From: Rosistilla carotiformis | GTDB taxonomy: Bacteria > Planctomycetota > Planctomycetia > Pirellulales > Pirellulaceae | Direction of reading: 5' to 3' | DNA: 64,000 nt | NCBI RefSeq assembly: GCF_007753095.1 | Contig: NZ_CP036348.1 | Span: 4,464,001-4,528,000, forward strand | Part shown: positions 1 to 12,057 of the stretch, piece by piece | Position numbering within the stretch: position 1 is the stretch's first letter | Layout: the number at the start of each line of letters is the position of its first letter | Program-made: the position numbers and the translations under genes | Notes under the pieces: model-generated | The model's database searches: none | What the model was told of the DNA's origin: nothing | What the model saw: only the letters and a program-made list of their open reading frames with translations

Positions 1-149
1 CCCCAATCGGCAGCCCGTGCTTCGACCGCGGCCGCTTGCAAGGCAGCGATCGGATCGGACGTCTGCGCGGTGGCCGACCAAGGTGCAGCGGTAAGGACCA
101 AGAGACAAGCGAGCTGGAAAGTCAGCATGCGGTGGGAAGCGGTGAGCAT
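1..149 (-). CDS. N-terminus of an exported protein (cut by window edge)
   Basis: Only the first ~50 codons are in the window. Reading leftwards from an ATG at 147-149 (a second in-frame ATG is at 126-128) gives a basic start, a hydrophobic stretch (LACLLVLTAAPWSATA) and an Ala-x-Ala-like cleavage site, that is, a Sec signal peptide. It is followed by a helix-like alanine-rich segment. It lies 49 bp downstream of the phosphodiesterase-type gene on the same strand, so the two may be co-transcribed. The start of the mature part vaguely resembles planctomycete alkaline phosphatase-family proteins, but too little is visible to name it. Confidence 0.6.
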   Translation of the reverse strand, partial: MLTASHRMLTFQLACLLVLTAAPWSATAQTSDPIAALQAAAVEARAADW

Positions 150-198
150 GGTGGATCGTTTGAAGGAGGGAGGTGGAGGGAAAGTTTTGGTGGGTTGG

Positions 199-1584
199 TT
201 ATTCTAACGCAGCGGTCAACGGTTTGCCGTCGCTGTAAGGGTATTTGAGTTCAAGAAGTTTCGCGATCGTGGGTGCGATGTCGATGTTTTCGACCGTCGG
301 CAATTGGACGCCGCTGCGGATGCCAGCTCCCGACAGCACGCACAACGCTTTCATCTTCGGCAGCGTCGAGACAAACCCGTGTGAACCGAGTGCGGTCTTC
401 GCTTCGGTGTTGCTGGCAACCAATGTCTCGCCGTCGACCGAACCCGAAACCGAATATCCATCGGCAGCCACGAGAACCGCATCGGGAGACTGATTGTATT
501 CGCGAGGGTGCAGCAGACCGATCTCCGCGAATCCGTCGGGCAAGACAACGTCGGCGACACCTTCGAGACCGACGAACATTTTCTTAAACGCTTCGGCTTG
601 CTCGGTCGCTTCGCCGGGGTTGGTGCAGTAGACCAAGCCGATGCCTCCCTCGGGTACAACATGCACCTGCGCCTCGCGAATTTTCCCCGCTTCGGCCGTC
701 AGCAGTCCCGCCTGACGCAACACGACGTTGGGGCGGATCGCTTCGGGAGTCCGCGTGAAGCCGTGGTCCGAAAGGACAATCAACGTCGTTTGATCGCGGA
801 TCCCCGCCTCGTCGATGGCCGCGACGATCCGCGCCAAACACATGTCGGCATAGGCGTTGGCGGTGTAACCTTCCGGCGTTTGCGGGCCTCTCTGGTGATG
901 GACGCTGTCGACATTCAATAGATGGATCAACGTCAGGTTCGGTTTCCGGTCGCGAATCAAGTGGCAAGCCGCTTCGGTCCAGACATAATCGCGGCCGACC
1001 GTGCTCAGCTTGCGGAACGACGCATCGGTCTCGTCGACCAGCAGTCCCAGTTCGACCAATTCCTTTCGCAGCCTCGGCGTACTGTGCAGTAACGCATCGG
1101 GAACGTCGGGGAATTGATCGTCCAGCGATTTCGACCCGCGGGTGCAGGGCCAATTGATCTCAGCGGTCGAAAGCCCCGCAGCGTGCGCGGCGTCGACAAT
1201 CGTCGGAATGCGGACGAGATCACTCTGGTCACGACGCGAATCGATCGTGGTCGGAACACCGATCGGCCCACGCACCAAAACGCCATTGGCCATGACGCCA
1301 TGCTTCTCGGGGCGGACACCGGTCACCAACGTCGTGTGGTTGGGCCAAGTGACCGACGGGTTCGACGGGATCATACCACCGTCGACGATTGCTCCTTCGC
1401 GAGCCAGTCGCCGGATCGTGGGCAGGGGCACCTTGGGGTCGTCGACGAGATAGGCCGCGAGCCCATCGAGACTGACCACAACAACATGTTTTGCAGAGTC
1501 CGCCGCGGGGGCGGAAGGGGCCAAGCAGCAGCAGGACGCAGCGGCGACCGCTGCGATACACAGCACGCGGGGAAGGGTTTGCAT
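199..1584 (-). CDS. Exported type I phosphodiesterase/nucleotide pyrophosphatase family protein
   Basis: About 461 aa from the ATG at 1582-1584, chosen because it opens directly into a signal peptide ending near Ala28; the longer in-frame start at 1650 would put charged residues ahead of it. The fold is the alkaline-phosphatase superfamily. VVSLDG (Asp40) is the first metal ligand, and SVTWPNH holds the likely nucleophile Thr79, followed by TTLVTG. A later LSDHGFT block supplies further metal ligands. Family members hydrolyse phosphodiesters or phosphomonoesters, such as nucleotides or phospholipid head groups, outside the cytoplasm; the substrate here cannot be read from sequence. It is upstream of and co-directional with the truncated exported gene at the window edge. 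Confidence 0.85.
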   Translation of the reverse strand: MQTLPRVLCIAAVAAASCCCLAPSAPAADSAKHVVVVSLDGLAAYLVDDPKVPLPTIRRLAREGAIVDGGMIPSNPSVTWPNHTTLVTGVRPEKHGVMANGVLVRGPIGVPTTIDSRRDQSDLVRIPTIVDAAHAAGLSTAEINWPCTRGSKSLDDQFPDVPDALLHSTPRLRKELVELGLLVDETDASFRKLSTVGRDYVWTEAACHLIRDRKPNLTLIHLLNVDSVHHQRGPQTPEGYTANAYADMCLARIVAAIDEAGIRDQTTLIVLSDHGFTRTPEAIRPNVVLRQAGLLTAEAGKIREAQVHVVPEGGIGLVYCTNPGEATEQAEAFKKMFVGLEGVADVVLPDGFAEIGLLHPREYNQSPDAVLVAADGYSVSGSVDGETLVASNTEAKTALGSHGFVSTLPKMKALCVLSGAGIRSGVQLPTVENIDIAPTIAKLLELKYPYSDGKPLTAALE

Positions 1585-1744
1585 GGATCGATTTCCGTTG
1601 GGGACGGCAAGCGGCGATCGCAGCTTGAACCGGCGGTCAAAGCGATGCACCGCGTTGGAGGGAGCGCATGCAAATCATAGTTGCCCCGCGGAAGCCGATC
1701 AACGATGCGGTCGATCAACCCTATCGATCAAATCAACCTGCGGG

Positions 1745-1936
1745 TCAGGAAGCGCTCCGTACCAGCGACGATCGCGGTTGATCCCCGCGACTGACACCGG
1801 TCCCGGTCCCGAAGGGGCCAGCGGTGAGCGAACCGTGCGGTTGGGCTGCTTCGTTGTCCTGCGGGACAACAACGGTAAAGATCAGGCCATGGTTGGTTTG
1901 AACCAAAATCTCGCGTGGTTTCATTTCAGTCGACAC
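1745..1936 (-). CDS. Possible small protein, unknown function
   Basis: A 63-aa reading frame starting at GTG (1934-1936), with GAAGGA about 9 nt upstream as a plausible ribosome site. A TTG at 1975 would give a 76-aa version. The first part (MKPREILVQTNHGLIFTVVV) looks like a folded beta-rich segment and has host-like codon use; the rest is Gly/Ser/Arg-rich and probably disordered. It lies alone in the 700-bp gap between the phosphodiesterase gene and gdhA. I do not recognise a family. It could be a chance ORF. Confidence 0.4.
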   Translation of the reverse strand: MSTEMKPREILVQTNHGLIFTVVVPQDNEAAQPHGSLTAGPFGTGTGVSRGDQPRSSLVRSAS

Positions 1937-2163
1937 GTCTAATTTTCCTTCAATGAAAGGGGGTGGATGAGTCAATCAGCAACGCCATGAAGGAGATGCA
2001 AACGCCGTTCCAAGAAGCGTCAATCCTCGCGACATATTTTTTGTGTGAAGAATTGTGTGAAACCGTCACCCCCCTTGCGAAAACCGCACCCAACCGGTGC
2101 GGTCCGATTTCCCAAAGCCCCTCGTGCGACAACGCACGTTGACACGATGTCCACTGCGGTTGA

Positions 2164-4937
<2,774 letters not shown>

Positions 4938-5302
4938 GGGGATCCCGAAGTTCCGATTTCCAGTGAGGTTCGACACAAGTCGCCATGTTGCCCCGCAACT
5001 CCGTTCGCATGGGCTGCGTCTTTTTATAGTAGCTAGAGGATCACGCCAACGGAGTCACAGGACCAGGTCGCATCAAAACACCACATCGGTTGAAACCAAA
5101 CAATCCGATTCCGCGATGCAACAACTGCATCCATGTTGTCGATCCAAGCATTTCCCTGTTTCGATGGGGGTAGGTCCCTTTCTTGCGTCGGTAACGTATT
5201 GATGACGTTACGCCGCCAACACGTGCTGTCTCGTTCAATCGATCCGACGCGCGTTCCATCAACGACCCGCAAACGTAATAGGTCAAACCAGCAAAAGATT
5301 TT

Positions 5303-6405
5303 GCCACCGAGGTCACCGAGTCCACAGAGGAAATCGATCAACCACGACAACCCTCTGTGTCCTTGGTGAACTCGGTGGCAAAAAACAACTGCTCCCGCCA
5401 CCCCATGCGGCAATCGGTGACGAGGGCTGGCGTCTAGGCTTCAGCCGAACCGCGCCTCGGCAAACTAGAACGTAAACAAGCGAAACCTTAGCCACCGAGG
5501 TCACTGAGTCCACAGAGGAAATCCATCAACCACCAAACCCTCTGTGTCCTTGGTGAACTCGGTGGCAAAAAACAACTGCTCCCGCCACCCCATGCAGCAA
5601 TCGGTGACGAGAGCTGGCGTCTAGGCTTCAGCCGATCCGCGCCTCGGAAAACTAGAACGCAATCAAGCGAAACCATAGCCACCGAGGTCACTGAGTCCAC
5701 AGAGGAAATCCATCAACCACCAAACCCTCTGTGTCCTTGGTGAACTCGGTGGCAAAAAGAACAACTGCCCCCGGCACCCCATGCGGCAATCGGGGACGAG
5801 CGCTGGCGTCGAGGCTTCAGCCGATCCGCGCTTCAGCGAACTAGAACGCAAACAAGCGAAACCTTAGCCACCGAGGTCACTGAGTCCACAGAGGAAATCC
5901 ATCAACCGCGACAACCCTCTGTGTCCTCGGTGAACTCGGTGGCAACCCCCCCCCCCGCCACCCCATGCGGCAATCGGTGACGTGAGCTGGCGTCTAGGCT
6001 TCAGCGGATCCGCGCCTCGGCGAACTAGAACGTAAACAAGCGAAACCTTAGCCACCGAGGTCACTGAGTCCACAGAGGAAATTCATCAACCACCACAACC
6101 CTCTGTGTCCTCGGTGAACTCGGTGGCAAAAAGAACAACTGCCCCCGCCACCCCATGCAGCAATCGGTGACGAGAGCTGGCGTCTAGGCTTCAGCCGATC
6201 CGCGCTTCAGCGAACTAGAACGCAAACAAGCGAAACCTTAGCCACCGAGGTCACTGAGTCCACAGAGGAAATCCATCAACCGCAACAAACCTCTGTGTCC
6301 TCGGTGAACTCGGTGGCAAAAAAACGACTGCCCCCGCACCACCTCATGTGGCAATCGGGGACGTGAGCTGGCGTCTATACTTCAGCCGAACCGCACATCG
6401 GTGGG
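5303..6405. repeat. Six tandem copies of a ~188-bp hairpin repeat
   Basis: Units begin with GCCACCGAGG at 5303, 5491, 5678, 5867, 6051 and 6241 (spacings 188, 187, 189, 184, 190). Each unit carries a ~28-nt arm (GCCACCGAGGTCACTGAGTC...) and, about 15 nt later, its imperfect reverse complement ending CTCGGTGGC. A third part contains AGCTGGCGTCTAGGCTTC. All six reading frames are broken or differ between units, so this is non-coding. The same arm recurs at 8974, 13558, 15159 and 15738. Confidence 0.9.
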
Positions 6406-6566
6406 AAATGGAAGCGGTAGGGACATCCCCCATGTTTCGTCTTTTCCTCCCTCCAGTATTTCTCTACTCTGCATCCTCCACGGATCTCGCTGCTTCATTC
6501 GGCGCCCGATTGGTCTGGCGATCGTTGGATCGATTGCAATGAAAAAGAATATCGAGCAAGGAAGAC

Positions 6567-8411
6567 ATGGCCGGCGATTCCCAAAACGATCTCAACAAGA
6601 TTAATGACCGAGGTCGATGCGTCCCTGCGCCTGTTTCTGCTTGGGCGATCGGTCTGTTGTTGCTGCTCGGTTGCCGGTCTTCCTGGCTTTCCGAGCGATC
6701 ATTGGAAGACGTGGCATCCAGCTCCGAGGCTGTCGCTCTAGCCGATCTCTCCAGTGACGAACTCGGCTCGCGTGACCCGATCGAGGCGAGCCGAACCGCG
6801 TGCGCCCAAGCGGAGAAACTGCGAGCGGATCTGGACCCTCGTTGCACCGCTCATTATCTCGCCGCCAATCGCCTGGCGTGGAAAACGGTAAACCACGCTT
6901 CCCTTGCCGATGACGCGCAACGCAACCTCGCCGCGGAGCTGTATCACGAAAGTCTGCGTGGATTGATCGAGTCGGCGCAACAATTTGGACAGATCGATCC
7001 GGTCCATGGCATTCGCTTGACCACCGAAGAGGGCGATGTGACTATCCCGATCGTTTACGACGGTTTCGCCTGGAAACCGGAGGATTTCAATTGCTGGATT
7101 CCGGTCGATGAGTATCAGGATGAGCATTTGACCCACCAACACCGGCGCTCGGGTTGGGGAGTTCCGCTGGTGGTGCTGCGGCAACGGGATCAGCAAGAAC
7201 GCTTCATGATCCCGCAATTGCCCTTCGCGGCGACTGCGATGCTTCGAAACCTGCCGGTCGATGGCGATCGCGAATCCGATGAAGCCCCGCCGAATCAAGT
7301 CCTGGAGGTTTTCAATCCGCTTGTTCACTCCGAGCTGGCGAAAGACGACGGAGGTGAAACTCCATTGGCGGCTGACCTTTCGGCGCCCATTGCTTGGTTA
7401 AACAACAACACGCCCCATCTCAATTACGAAGGCTTCATGCATCCCGATCGACTGCACCGAAGTGGTCAGTTGATCATGCTTGAGCCCTACCAGCCGGGCA
7501 AGATCCCGTTGGTTTTTGTCCATGGATTGGCTTCCGATCCACTCACTTGGATCGGATTGATCAACGAACTCCGCACGGCCGACTGGGTCAATTCGCGTTA
7601 CCAGATCTGGTTGTTCGGCTATCCAACCGGCCGTCCATTCCTTCGTTCCGCTGCCGATTTGCGACGCGAGTGCAGCGAGGCGATCGCGTCATTTACGAAA
7701 ACGACCGCCGACCCCGCACTCCATCGCAGTGTCATCATCGGCCACAGCATGGGAGGTTTGCTAACGAAACTGCAAGTCGCCCCGAGTGGAACATCGCTTT
7801 GGAAGTCGTTTGCCAAGCGGCCGATCGAGTCGTTGCAGGCGGACCCGCAGATGCACGAGTACCTCTCGGAGCTGTTCTTCTTTGAGCCATCGCCGTTTGT
7901 GGAGCGAGCCATTTTCATCGGCACGCCGCATGGAGGTTCGCCTATCGCGGATGAATGGATCGGTCAATTCGCCTCACTTCTCGTCTCACGTTCCCACGAT
8001 TTCTCCGACGAGTACGATGCGTTCCTGGCTCGCAATCGCGAGGCGATCACTCCGTTCTATTCAAAACATATTCCAACAAGTGTTCACATGCTGGAACCGG
8101 AGGATCCAACCCTGCAGGCGATGAGACAATTACCACTTGCCCCTCACATCCGTCTGCATTCGGTGATCGGTAACGGCCACAAAATGCTGATCGGTGGGCC
8201 CGCCGATGGCGTCGTTCCGGTCGTGAGTGCTCGGCACCACGGTGCGGATAGTGAGCGGATTGTGGCGACAACCCATCGGCGATTGCAAAGCCATCCCGAT
8301 ACGGTTGAGGAAGTGCTTCGCATCCTGCAACTGCATCTGGACGAACCAGCTGAAAACTCGGCCCCCCAACCGCAGCTAGCCGAAGGTCTCACTCAGTCGG
8401 CAACTCGGTAG
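6567..8411 (+). CDS. Lipoprotein alpha/beta hydrolase (lipase/esterase-like)
   Basis: 614 aa. The N-terminus has a hydrophobic stretch ending LLLLGC, with Cys36 as the likely lipidated residue, so the protein is probably membrane-anchored outside the cytoplasm. A long N-terminal domain without recognisable motif is followed from about residue 310 by an alpha/beta-hydrolase core. This contains VFVHGLASDPLTW (oxyanion region) and the nucleophile elbow GHSMGG with Ser394. A later PADGVVPVVSARH and a His-containing end could supply Asp and His of the triad. The GHSMGG class covers lipases, esterases and PGAP1-like acyl hydrolases; the substrate is unknown. AAGGA lies just upstream of the ATG. It sits directly after the tandem repeat array. 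Confidence 0.8.
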   Translation: MAGDSQNDLNKINDRGRCVPAPVSAWAIGLLLLLGCRSSWLSERSLEDVASSSEAVALADLSSDELGSRDPIEASRTACAQAEKLRADLDPRCTAHYLAANRLAWKTVNHASLADDAQRNLAAELYHESLRGLIESAQQFGQIDPVHGIRLTTEEGDVTIPIVYDGFAWKPEDFNCWIPVDEYQDEHLTHQHRRSGWGVPLVVLRQRDQQERFMIPQLPFAATAMLRNLPVDGDRESDEAPPNQVLEVFNPLVHSELAKDDGGETPLAADLSAPIAWLNNNTPHLNYEGFMHPDRLHRSGQLIMLEPYQPGKIPLVFVHGLASDPLTWIGLINELRTADWVNSRYQIWLFGYPTGRPFLRSAADLRRECSEAIASFTKTTADPALHRSVIIGHSMGGLLTKLQVAPSGTSLWKSFAKRPIESLQADPQMHEYLSELFFFEPSPFVERAIFIGTPHGGSPIADEWIGQFASLLVSRSHDFSDEYDAFLARNREAITPFYSKHIPTSVHMLEPEDPTLQAMRQLPLAPHIRLHSVIGNGHKMLIGGPADGVVPVVSARHHGADSERIVATTHRRLQSHPDTVEEVLRILQLHLDEPAENSAPQPQLAEGLTQSATR

Positions 8412-8564
8412 CGAATCGCTCTGCAACAAATCGCGTGCTACCCGTGCTGACACAGTCGGTGTGGCAGCCCACGCACTCACCTGGCTTGGCAATACCCGGA
8501 ATCGGTTGGCGACGCATAACGTAGCGGATGTCGTCAAGACGATCGGATACGACTGCAGCCATTG

Positions 8565-8940
8565 CGCACCAATCCCGGCAGGGACGACAGCACGTAGCAC
8601 ACAGCGCGAGCCACTGGACCATCCACAATGGCGAAGCCATGGCAGCATAGAGCCTGGGACGCAAGTCCCAGGTGACAGCATTGACGATACAAACCAAAGT
8701 CGCGAAGCGACGACAGAATTAGTCCAACCGTCGCGTCCAAGCCCCGGCAGGGATCACAGCACGTACCCCATGGCGTGAGCCACTGGACCGTCCACGCCGC
8801 AAGCCCATCAAAAGCCCCGGTGGCGCGGCAGCGATGCACCTCAAACGTCCTGCCCGCGAATAACGTAAATCACGCGAATGCCATCCTCCGCTCGCAAGCT
8901 GCGTTAGGCAAACCTTCGAAACGAGCCCGCCCCACTTTCT
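8565..8940. repeat. Composite dispersed repeat, partial copy
   Basis: This copy lacks the GCCACCGAG arm but has the downstream modules: ATGGC-GAA-GCCAT, the hairpin TGGGAC-GCAA-GTCCCA (8655-8670), GTCGC-GAA-GCGAC, CCCGGCAGGGATCACAGC, and the GCAAGCTGCGTTA tail. The same module order recurs in the copies starting at 8974, 13558, 15159 and 15738. The flanking stretch 8412-8565 holds only weak short reading frames. Confidence 0.8.
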
Positions 8941-8973
8941 GATTTTTCCAAGTTCAAACCGGCAAAAGCCTTA

Positions 8974-9470
8974 GCCACCGAGGTAAATGAGTCCACAGAG
9001 AAAATCCCTCATCCGCTCCAAACCTCGGTGCCCTCGGTGAACTCGGTGGCAAAAACAACAACTGAACACCGGAACCCCATGCGGCAGTCGAAGACCTGAG
9101 CTGGCGTCTAGGCTTCAGCCGATCCGCACTCAGGCCAACCAGCTCGCAATCCGCACAACGGCAACCCAGCACGCACAATGGCGAAGCCATGGCAGCATAG
9201 AGCGTGGGACGCAAGTCCCAGGTGCCAGTACCGAGGATACAAACCAAAGTCGCAAAGCGACGACAGAATTAGCCCAGCCGTTGCGTCCAAGTCCCGGCAG
9301 GGACGACAGCAGGTTGGCCGTGGCGTGAGTCCGCCGCAAGCCCATCAAAAGCCCCGGCGGGGCGAGAGCAAGGTACCTCAAACGTCCTGGCCGCGAATCA
9401 CGCAAACGCTACCATCCACTCGCAAGCTGCGTTATAAAAGCCAGCAAAACGAGTCCGCCTCCCTTTTCCG
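8974..9470. repeat. Composite dispersed repeat, full copy
   Basis: It begins with the GCCACCGAGG arm shared with the 188-bp array. It continues through AGCTGGCGTCTAGGCTTC and ATGGC-GAA-GCCAT, then the hairpin TGGGAC-GCAA-GTCCCA at 9205-9220, GTCGC-AAA-GCGAC and the GCAAGCTGCGTTATAAAAGCC tail. It ends directly beside the transposase remnant at 9482. Non-coding. Confidence 0.8.
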
Positions 9471-9481
9471 ACGTCGCTCGT

Positions 9482-9664
9482 GTGAACGAGCCACTGACTG
9501 AAAAGGAGTTCAAGGAAGTGCGGTGGGCCGTTCGTCGCGGCAACCCATTCGGAGAAGAGACATGGGGTGAGTCGTTTGCCCGGCGGCTCGACCTCGAATC
9601 GACTTTACGTCCTCGAGGACGCCCACGGAACCTGCCTGCGAACCCCGACAAACTCGAAAAATAG
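9482..9664 (+). pseudogene. C-terminal remnant of a REP-associated tyrosine transposase (RAYT)
   Basis: A 60-codon frame whose sequence (LTEKEFKEVRWAVRRG, NPFGEETW, then LDLESTLRPRGRPRN) matches the conserved C-terminus of IS200-like REP-associated transposases. The catalytic N-terminal part with the HUH motif and tyrosine is absent: upstream sequence is composite repeat. It is therefore a truncated copy, not a gene, although a GTG codon happens to open the frame. RAYTs mobilise short palindromic repeats, so its position against the hairpin repeat is telling. Confidence 0.75.
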
Positions 9665-9694
9665 TCCTGCCCCTTTTGCTGAAAAGATGCAACG

Positions 9695-10438
9695 GTGAAT
9701 CGTCGATCCAAAAGAACCATTGTCACACTGCCGAAGCGTTGGGGCAGCAGTTTGCTTTTGGTTGCCATAGCGCTGTCCTTATTCGGATTTCCGTTCCTCA
9801 TCTATGGTGATCCCCAAGGGCCTGATGCGACGGTCTTTATGCTGTCATTGACCTATGTGCCGGGCCTCTTCCTCTTGGTAGCCGTAGTCGCCTTGTTTCG
9901 TTTGCGAGTCGAGCTTGAGGGGCGACGGAATTCGGGGTCCATTCGGCTGCAGCTCCCCAAACATGGCAAGCTGCCATGGACTCCGTGGATGGTTCATGTG
10001 CGGGAGATTCCCGCAATGGAGATCTCCCGTGTCGACGAAGTGCTCGAGGCGCATCCGACAGAGCCCGATCGAATCTCAAGGCGCTACATTCTCCGCACCG
10101 AACAAGGTGATTACTATTTCACTTCGCTCTGGTTTTCAAATATCGAAAAGTTTCGACAGTGGTGCAAGCAAAGCAAAATCCCAATCGGAGAAGTTTCAAC
10201 AGCGCAGCTTGCCGACACGGAACGGGGCGACGCGACAGTCCCACCAGCGGGCGCATGGGCGGTTCGATCGATCGGACAGATTTTGAAAGCGATCGCCTTC
10301 TTGATGTTGTTGGCGAGCATCATCTCGCTGTTTTTTGTCGACGCAGAGGGGCGTTGGATCGCAGTTCAAGCGTTTGTATCCGCTGGCGCAGTGCTAGGTA
10401 TTGCCGTTCACTTAACAAAATACCGGCGGCTGAAATAG
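9695..10438 (+). CDS. Membrane protein of unknown function
   Basis: 247 aa from a GTG start. Two membrane helices near the N-terminus (about residues 18-38 and 48-68) and two near the C-terminus (about 195-213 and 220-240) flank a soluble domain of about 125 residues. The soluble part contains PWTPWMVHVREIPAMEISRVDEV and resembles a PH-like domain inserted between membrane hairpins, but I cannot assign a family. It stands alone between the transposase remnant and the convergent sulfatase gene. Confidence 0.65.
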   Translation: MNRRSKRTIVTLPKRWGSSLLLVAIALSLFGFPFLIYGDPQGPDATVFMLSLTYVPGLFLLVAVVALFRLRVELEGRRNSGSIRLQLPKHGKLPWTPWMVHVREIPAMEISRVDEVLEAHPTEPDRISRRYILRTEQGDYYFTSLWFSNIEKFRQWCKQSKIPIGEVSTAQLADTERGDATVPPAGAWAVRSIGQILKAIAFLMLLASIISLFFVDAEGRWIAVQAFVSAGAVLGIAVHLTKYRRLK

Positions 10439-10611
10439 CAGTAAATCGCAGTCGCAAGCGGCAGCAGAAACGACTGTTGCCCAGTGGTATCGTCACTAAA
10501 AGTGATTTTTAACGCGGAAACGAAAAGAGGTCGCGTGATATCTCGCTGACGCGTGGATCCCTTCCCCCTGGCTATTCTCTTTAGCTGCTTCGCAGTCAGG
10601 AGGCGGCTCTC

Positions 10612-12057
10612 CTATTCCCGCGCCACAGCGCGGCGGGCGTTCATCGCATCGAGTTGTTGTTGCAGGGTTTCTCGCAACTGGGCAGCGATCTCCGCGTGCG
10701 ACTGGCTGAGGTCGTTTGCTTCGGAGATATCCGCTTCGACGTCGTACAGTTCCACGCGATCGTCTTCAGCGAAGTGAATTAGCTTGTAGTTACCTTTGCG
10801 CAGCGCGGACTGAGGTCGCGTCTTGCTGGTGGTGAAATCATCGACGCCAATCTTGTCGATGGCCTTCGAAAATGTTTTTTCAGGATGATAGTAGGGAAAG
10901 TGCCAGAGCAAATGGCGGTTCGGCTTCCAACTTGGCTCCCTCAGCACCCGCTGCATATCGATACCGTCCACGCCTCTTGCATCGCCGCCTGCGAGGCTGA
11001 CAAATGTCGGCGACAGGTCGTATCCAATCACCGGCGTATCACTGGTAACGCCTGCGTCAATCTTTCCCGGCCACCTGGCAATCATGGGAATACGTATGCC
11101 GCCTTCATACAGGTTCCATTTCGATCCACGCAGCGGCGCGTTGGCACAATACTCGGGGTGGCCACCGTTGTCGGACATAAAGAACACCAACGTGTTTTCT
11201 CGCTGTCCCGACTGATCGATGGCATCCAAGATCGTTCCCACGTGGTGATCAAGCGTCTCGACAAACGCCGCGTATTCCAGCCGTTGTCTGCGATGCTTGG
11301 CGTCGGGGGGCAGGTGACGTTCGTATTTTTCGACCAGCCAACGGCAGCGAGTCTTCACGGGAGTATGCACATAAAAGGATGAGGCCATCAAGAAGTAGGG
11401 CTTGGTGGCGTCGGCTTGCCTTCGGATAAAATCGGCCGTCCGCTGGATCATCGAATCCCGAGGGAGCACGCCACCGGGGGCGGGTGAGGGAGGATGTTTT
11501 TTGTCCCACGCATAAGGGTGATCGCCAAAGTCTTCGCCGGCGACCGCAAATCCCTGTTGTTTCGGACCGAAATCGGGGTGCCAGGCGAGGTAGCGTCGCT
11601 GGTAATGCTGACTGACGTGCCACTTGCCAAAGAAGGCTGTTTGATAACCAACCGCCGCCAGTCGCTCGGCGATCGTGACTTCCGCGGTCGGCAGGTTCAG
11701 CGTCAGTTCGGGCGTCAAAAGCGGCACATCGATATCGAGCGACTGCCGCCCCGGAGTGTTTTTGGTGACAAACTCAAAGCCCAAACGAGCCACCGTCTTT
11801 CCCGTCAGAATGCTGGCTCGTGCGGCCGAACAGATCGGGGCAGGGGAGTAGCCAGCGGTAAACCGCAGCCCCTCAGCAGCCAGACGATCAAGGTGCGGAG
11901 TGTGGTGATAACGGTGCCCGTAGCAATGCAGGTCGGACCAACCCAGATCATCCACAAGGATGAAAACGATGTTCGGTTGGTGAGCCTCCGCGGCCTGTGC
12001 AGGCGAACTGAAAAAGAACAACAGCATCGACAGCAGAAACAGTGAGGTAGCTTTCAT
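10612..12057 (-). CDS. Secreted sulfatase
   Basis: 481 aa from the ATG at 12055-12057, which opens directly into a signal peptide cleaved near Ala22-Ala23; the longer frame from 12123 adds a polar stretch. The sulfatase core is clear: NIVFILVDDLGWSD with metal-binding Asp36/Asp37, and the maturation motif CSAARASILTGK (Cys76 to be oxidised to formylglycine). A later FFMSDNGGH and the GSKWNLYEGGIRIPMIARWPG block complete it. The C-terminal region (GNYKLIHF) is typical of arylsulfatases. It hydrolyses sulfate esters, probably of sulfated polysaccharides. The motif is C-x-A-x-R rather than the commoner C-x-P-x-R. Confidence 0.93.
   Translation of the reverse strand: MKATSLFLLSMLLFFFSSPAQAAEAHQPNIVFILVDDLGWSDLHCYGHRYHHTPHLDRLAAEGLRFTAGYSPAPICSAARASILTGKTVARLGFEFVTKNTPGRQSLDIDVPLLTPELTLNLPTAEVTIAERLAAVGYQTAFFGKWHVSQHYQRRYLAWHPDFGPKQQGFAVAGEDFGDHPYAWDKKHPPSPAPGGVLPRDSMIQRTADFIRRQADATKPYFLMASSFYVHTPVKTRCRWLVEKYERHLPPDAKHRRQRLEYAAFVETLDHHVGTILDAIDQSGQRENTLVFFMSDNGGHPEYCANAPLRGSKWNLYEGGIRIPMIARWPGKIDAGVTSDTPVIGYDLSPTFVSLAGGDARGVDGIDMQRVLREPSWKPNRHLLWHFPYYHPEKTFSKAIDKIGVDDFTTSKTRPQSALRKGNYKLIHFAEDDRVELYDVEADISEANDLSQSHAEIAAQLRETLQQQLDAMNARRAVARE

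Noticed and set aside
5291-6350. CRISPR array
   Set aside because: The repeat units are ~188 bp and contiguous, without short direct repeats separated by unique spacers, and no cas genes are present.
8389-8562. Minus-strand 57-codon frame with CVGCHTDC
   Set aside because: The CxxCHxxC pattern is suggestive, but there is no ribosome site, it overlaps the end of the lipoprotein gene, and it lies at the edge of the repeat region. Left unannotated.
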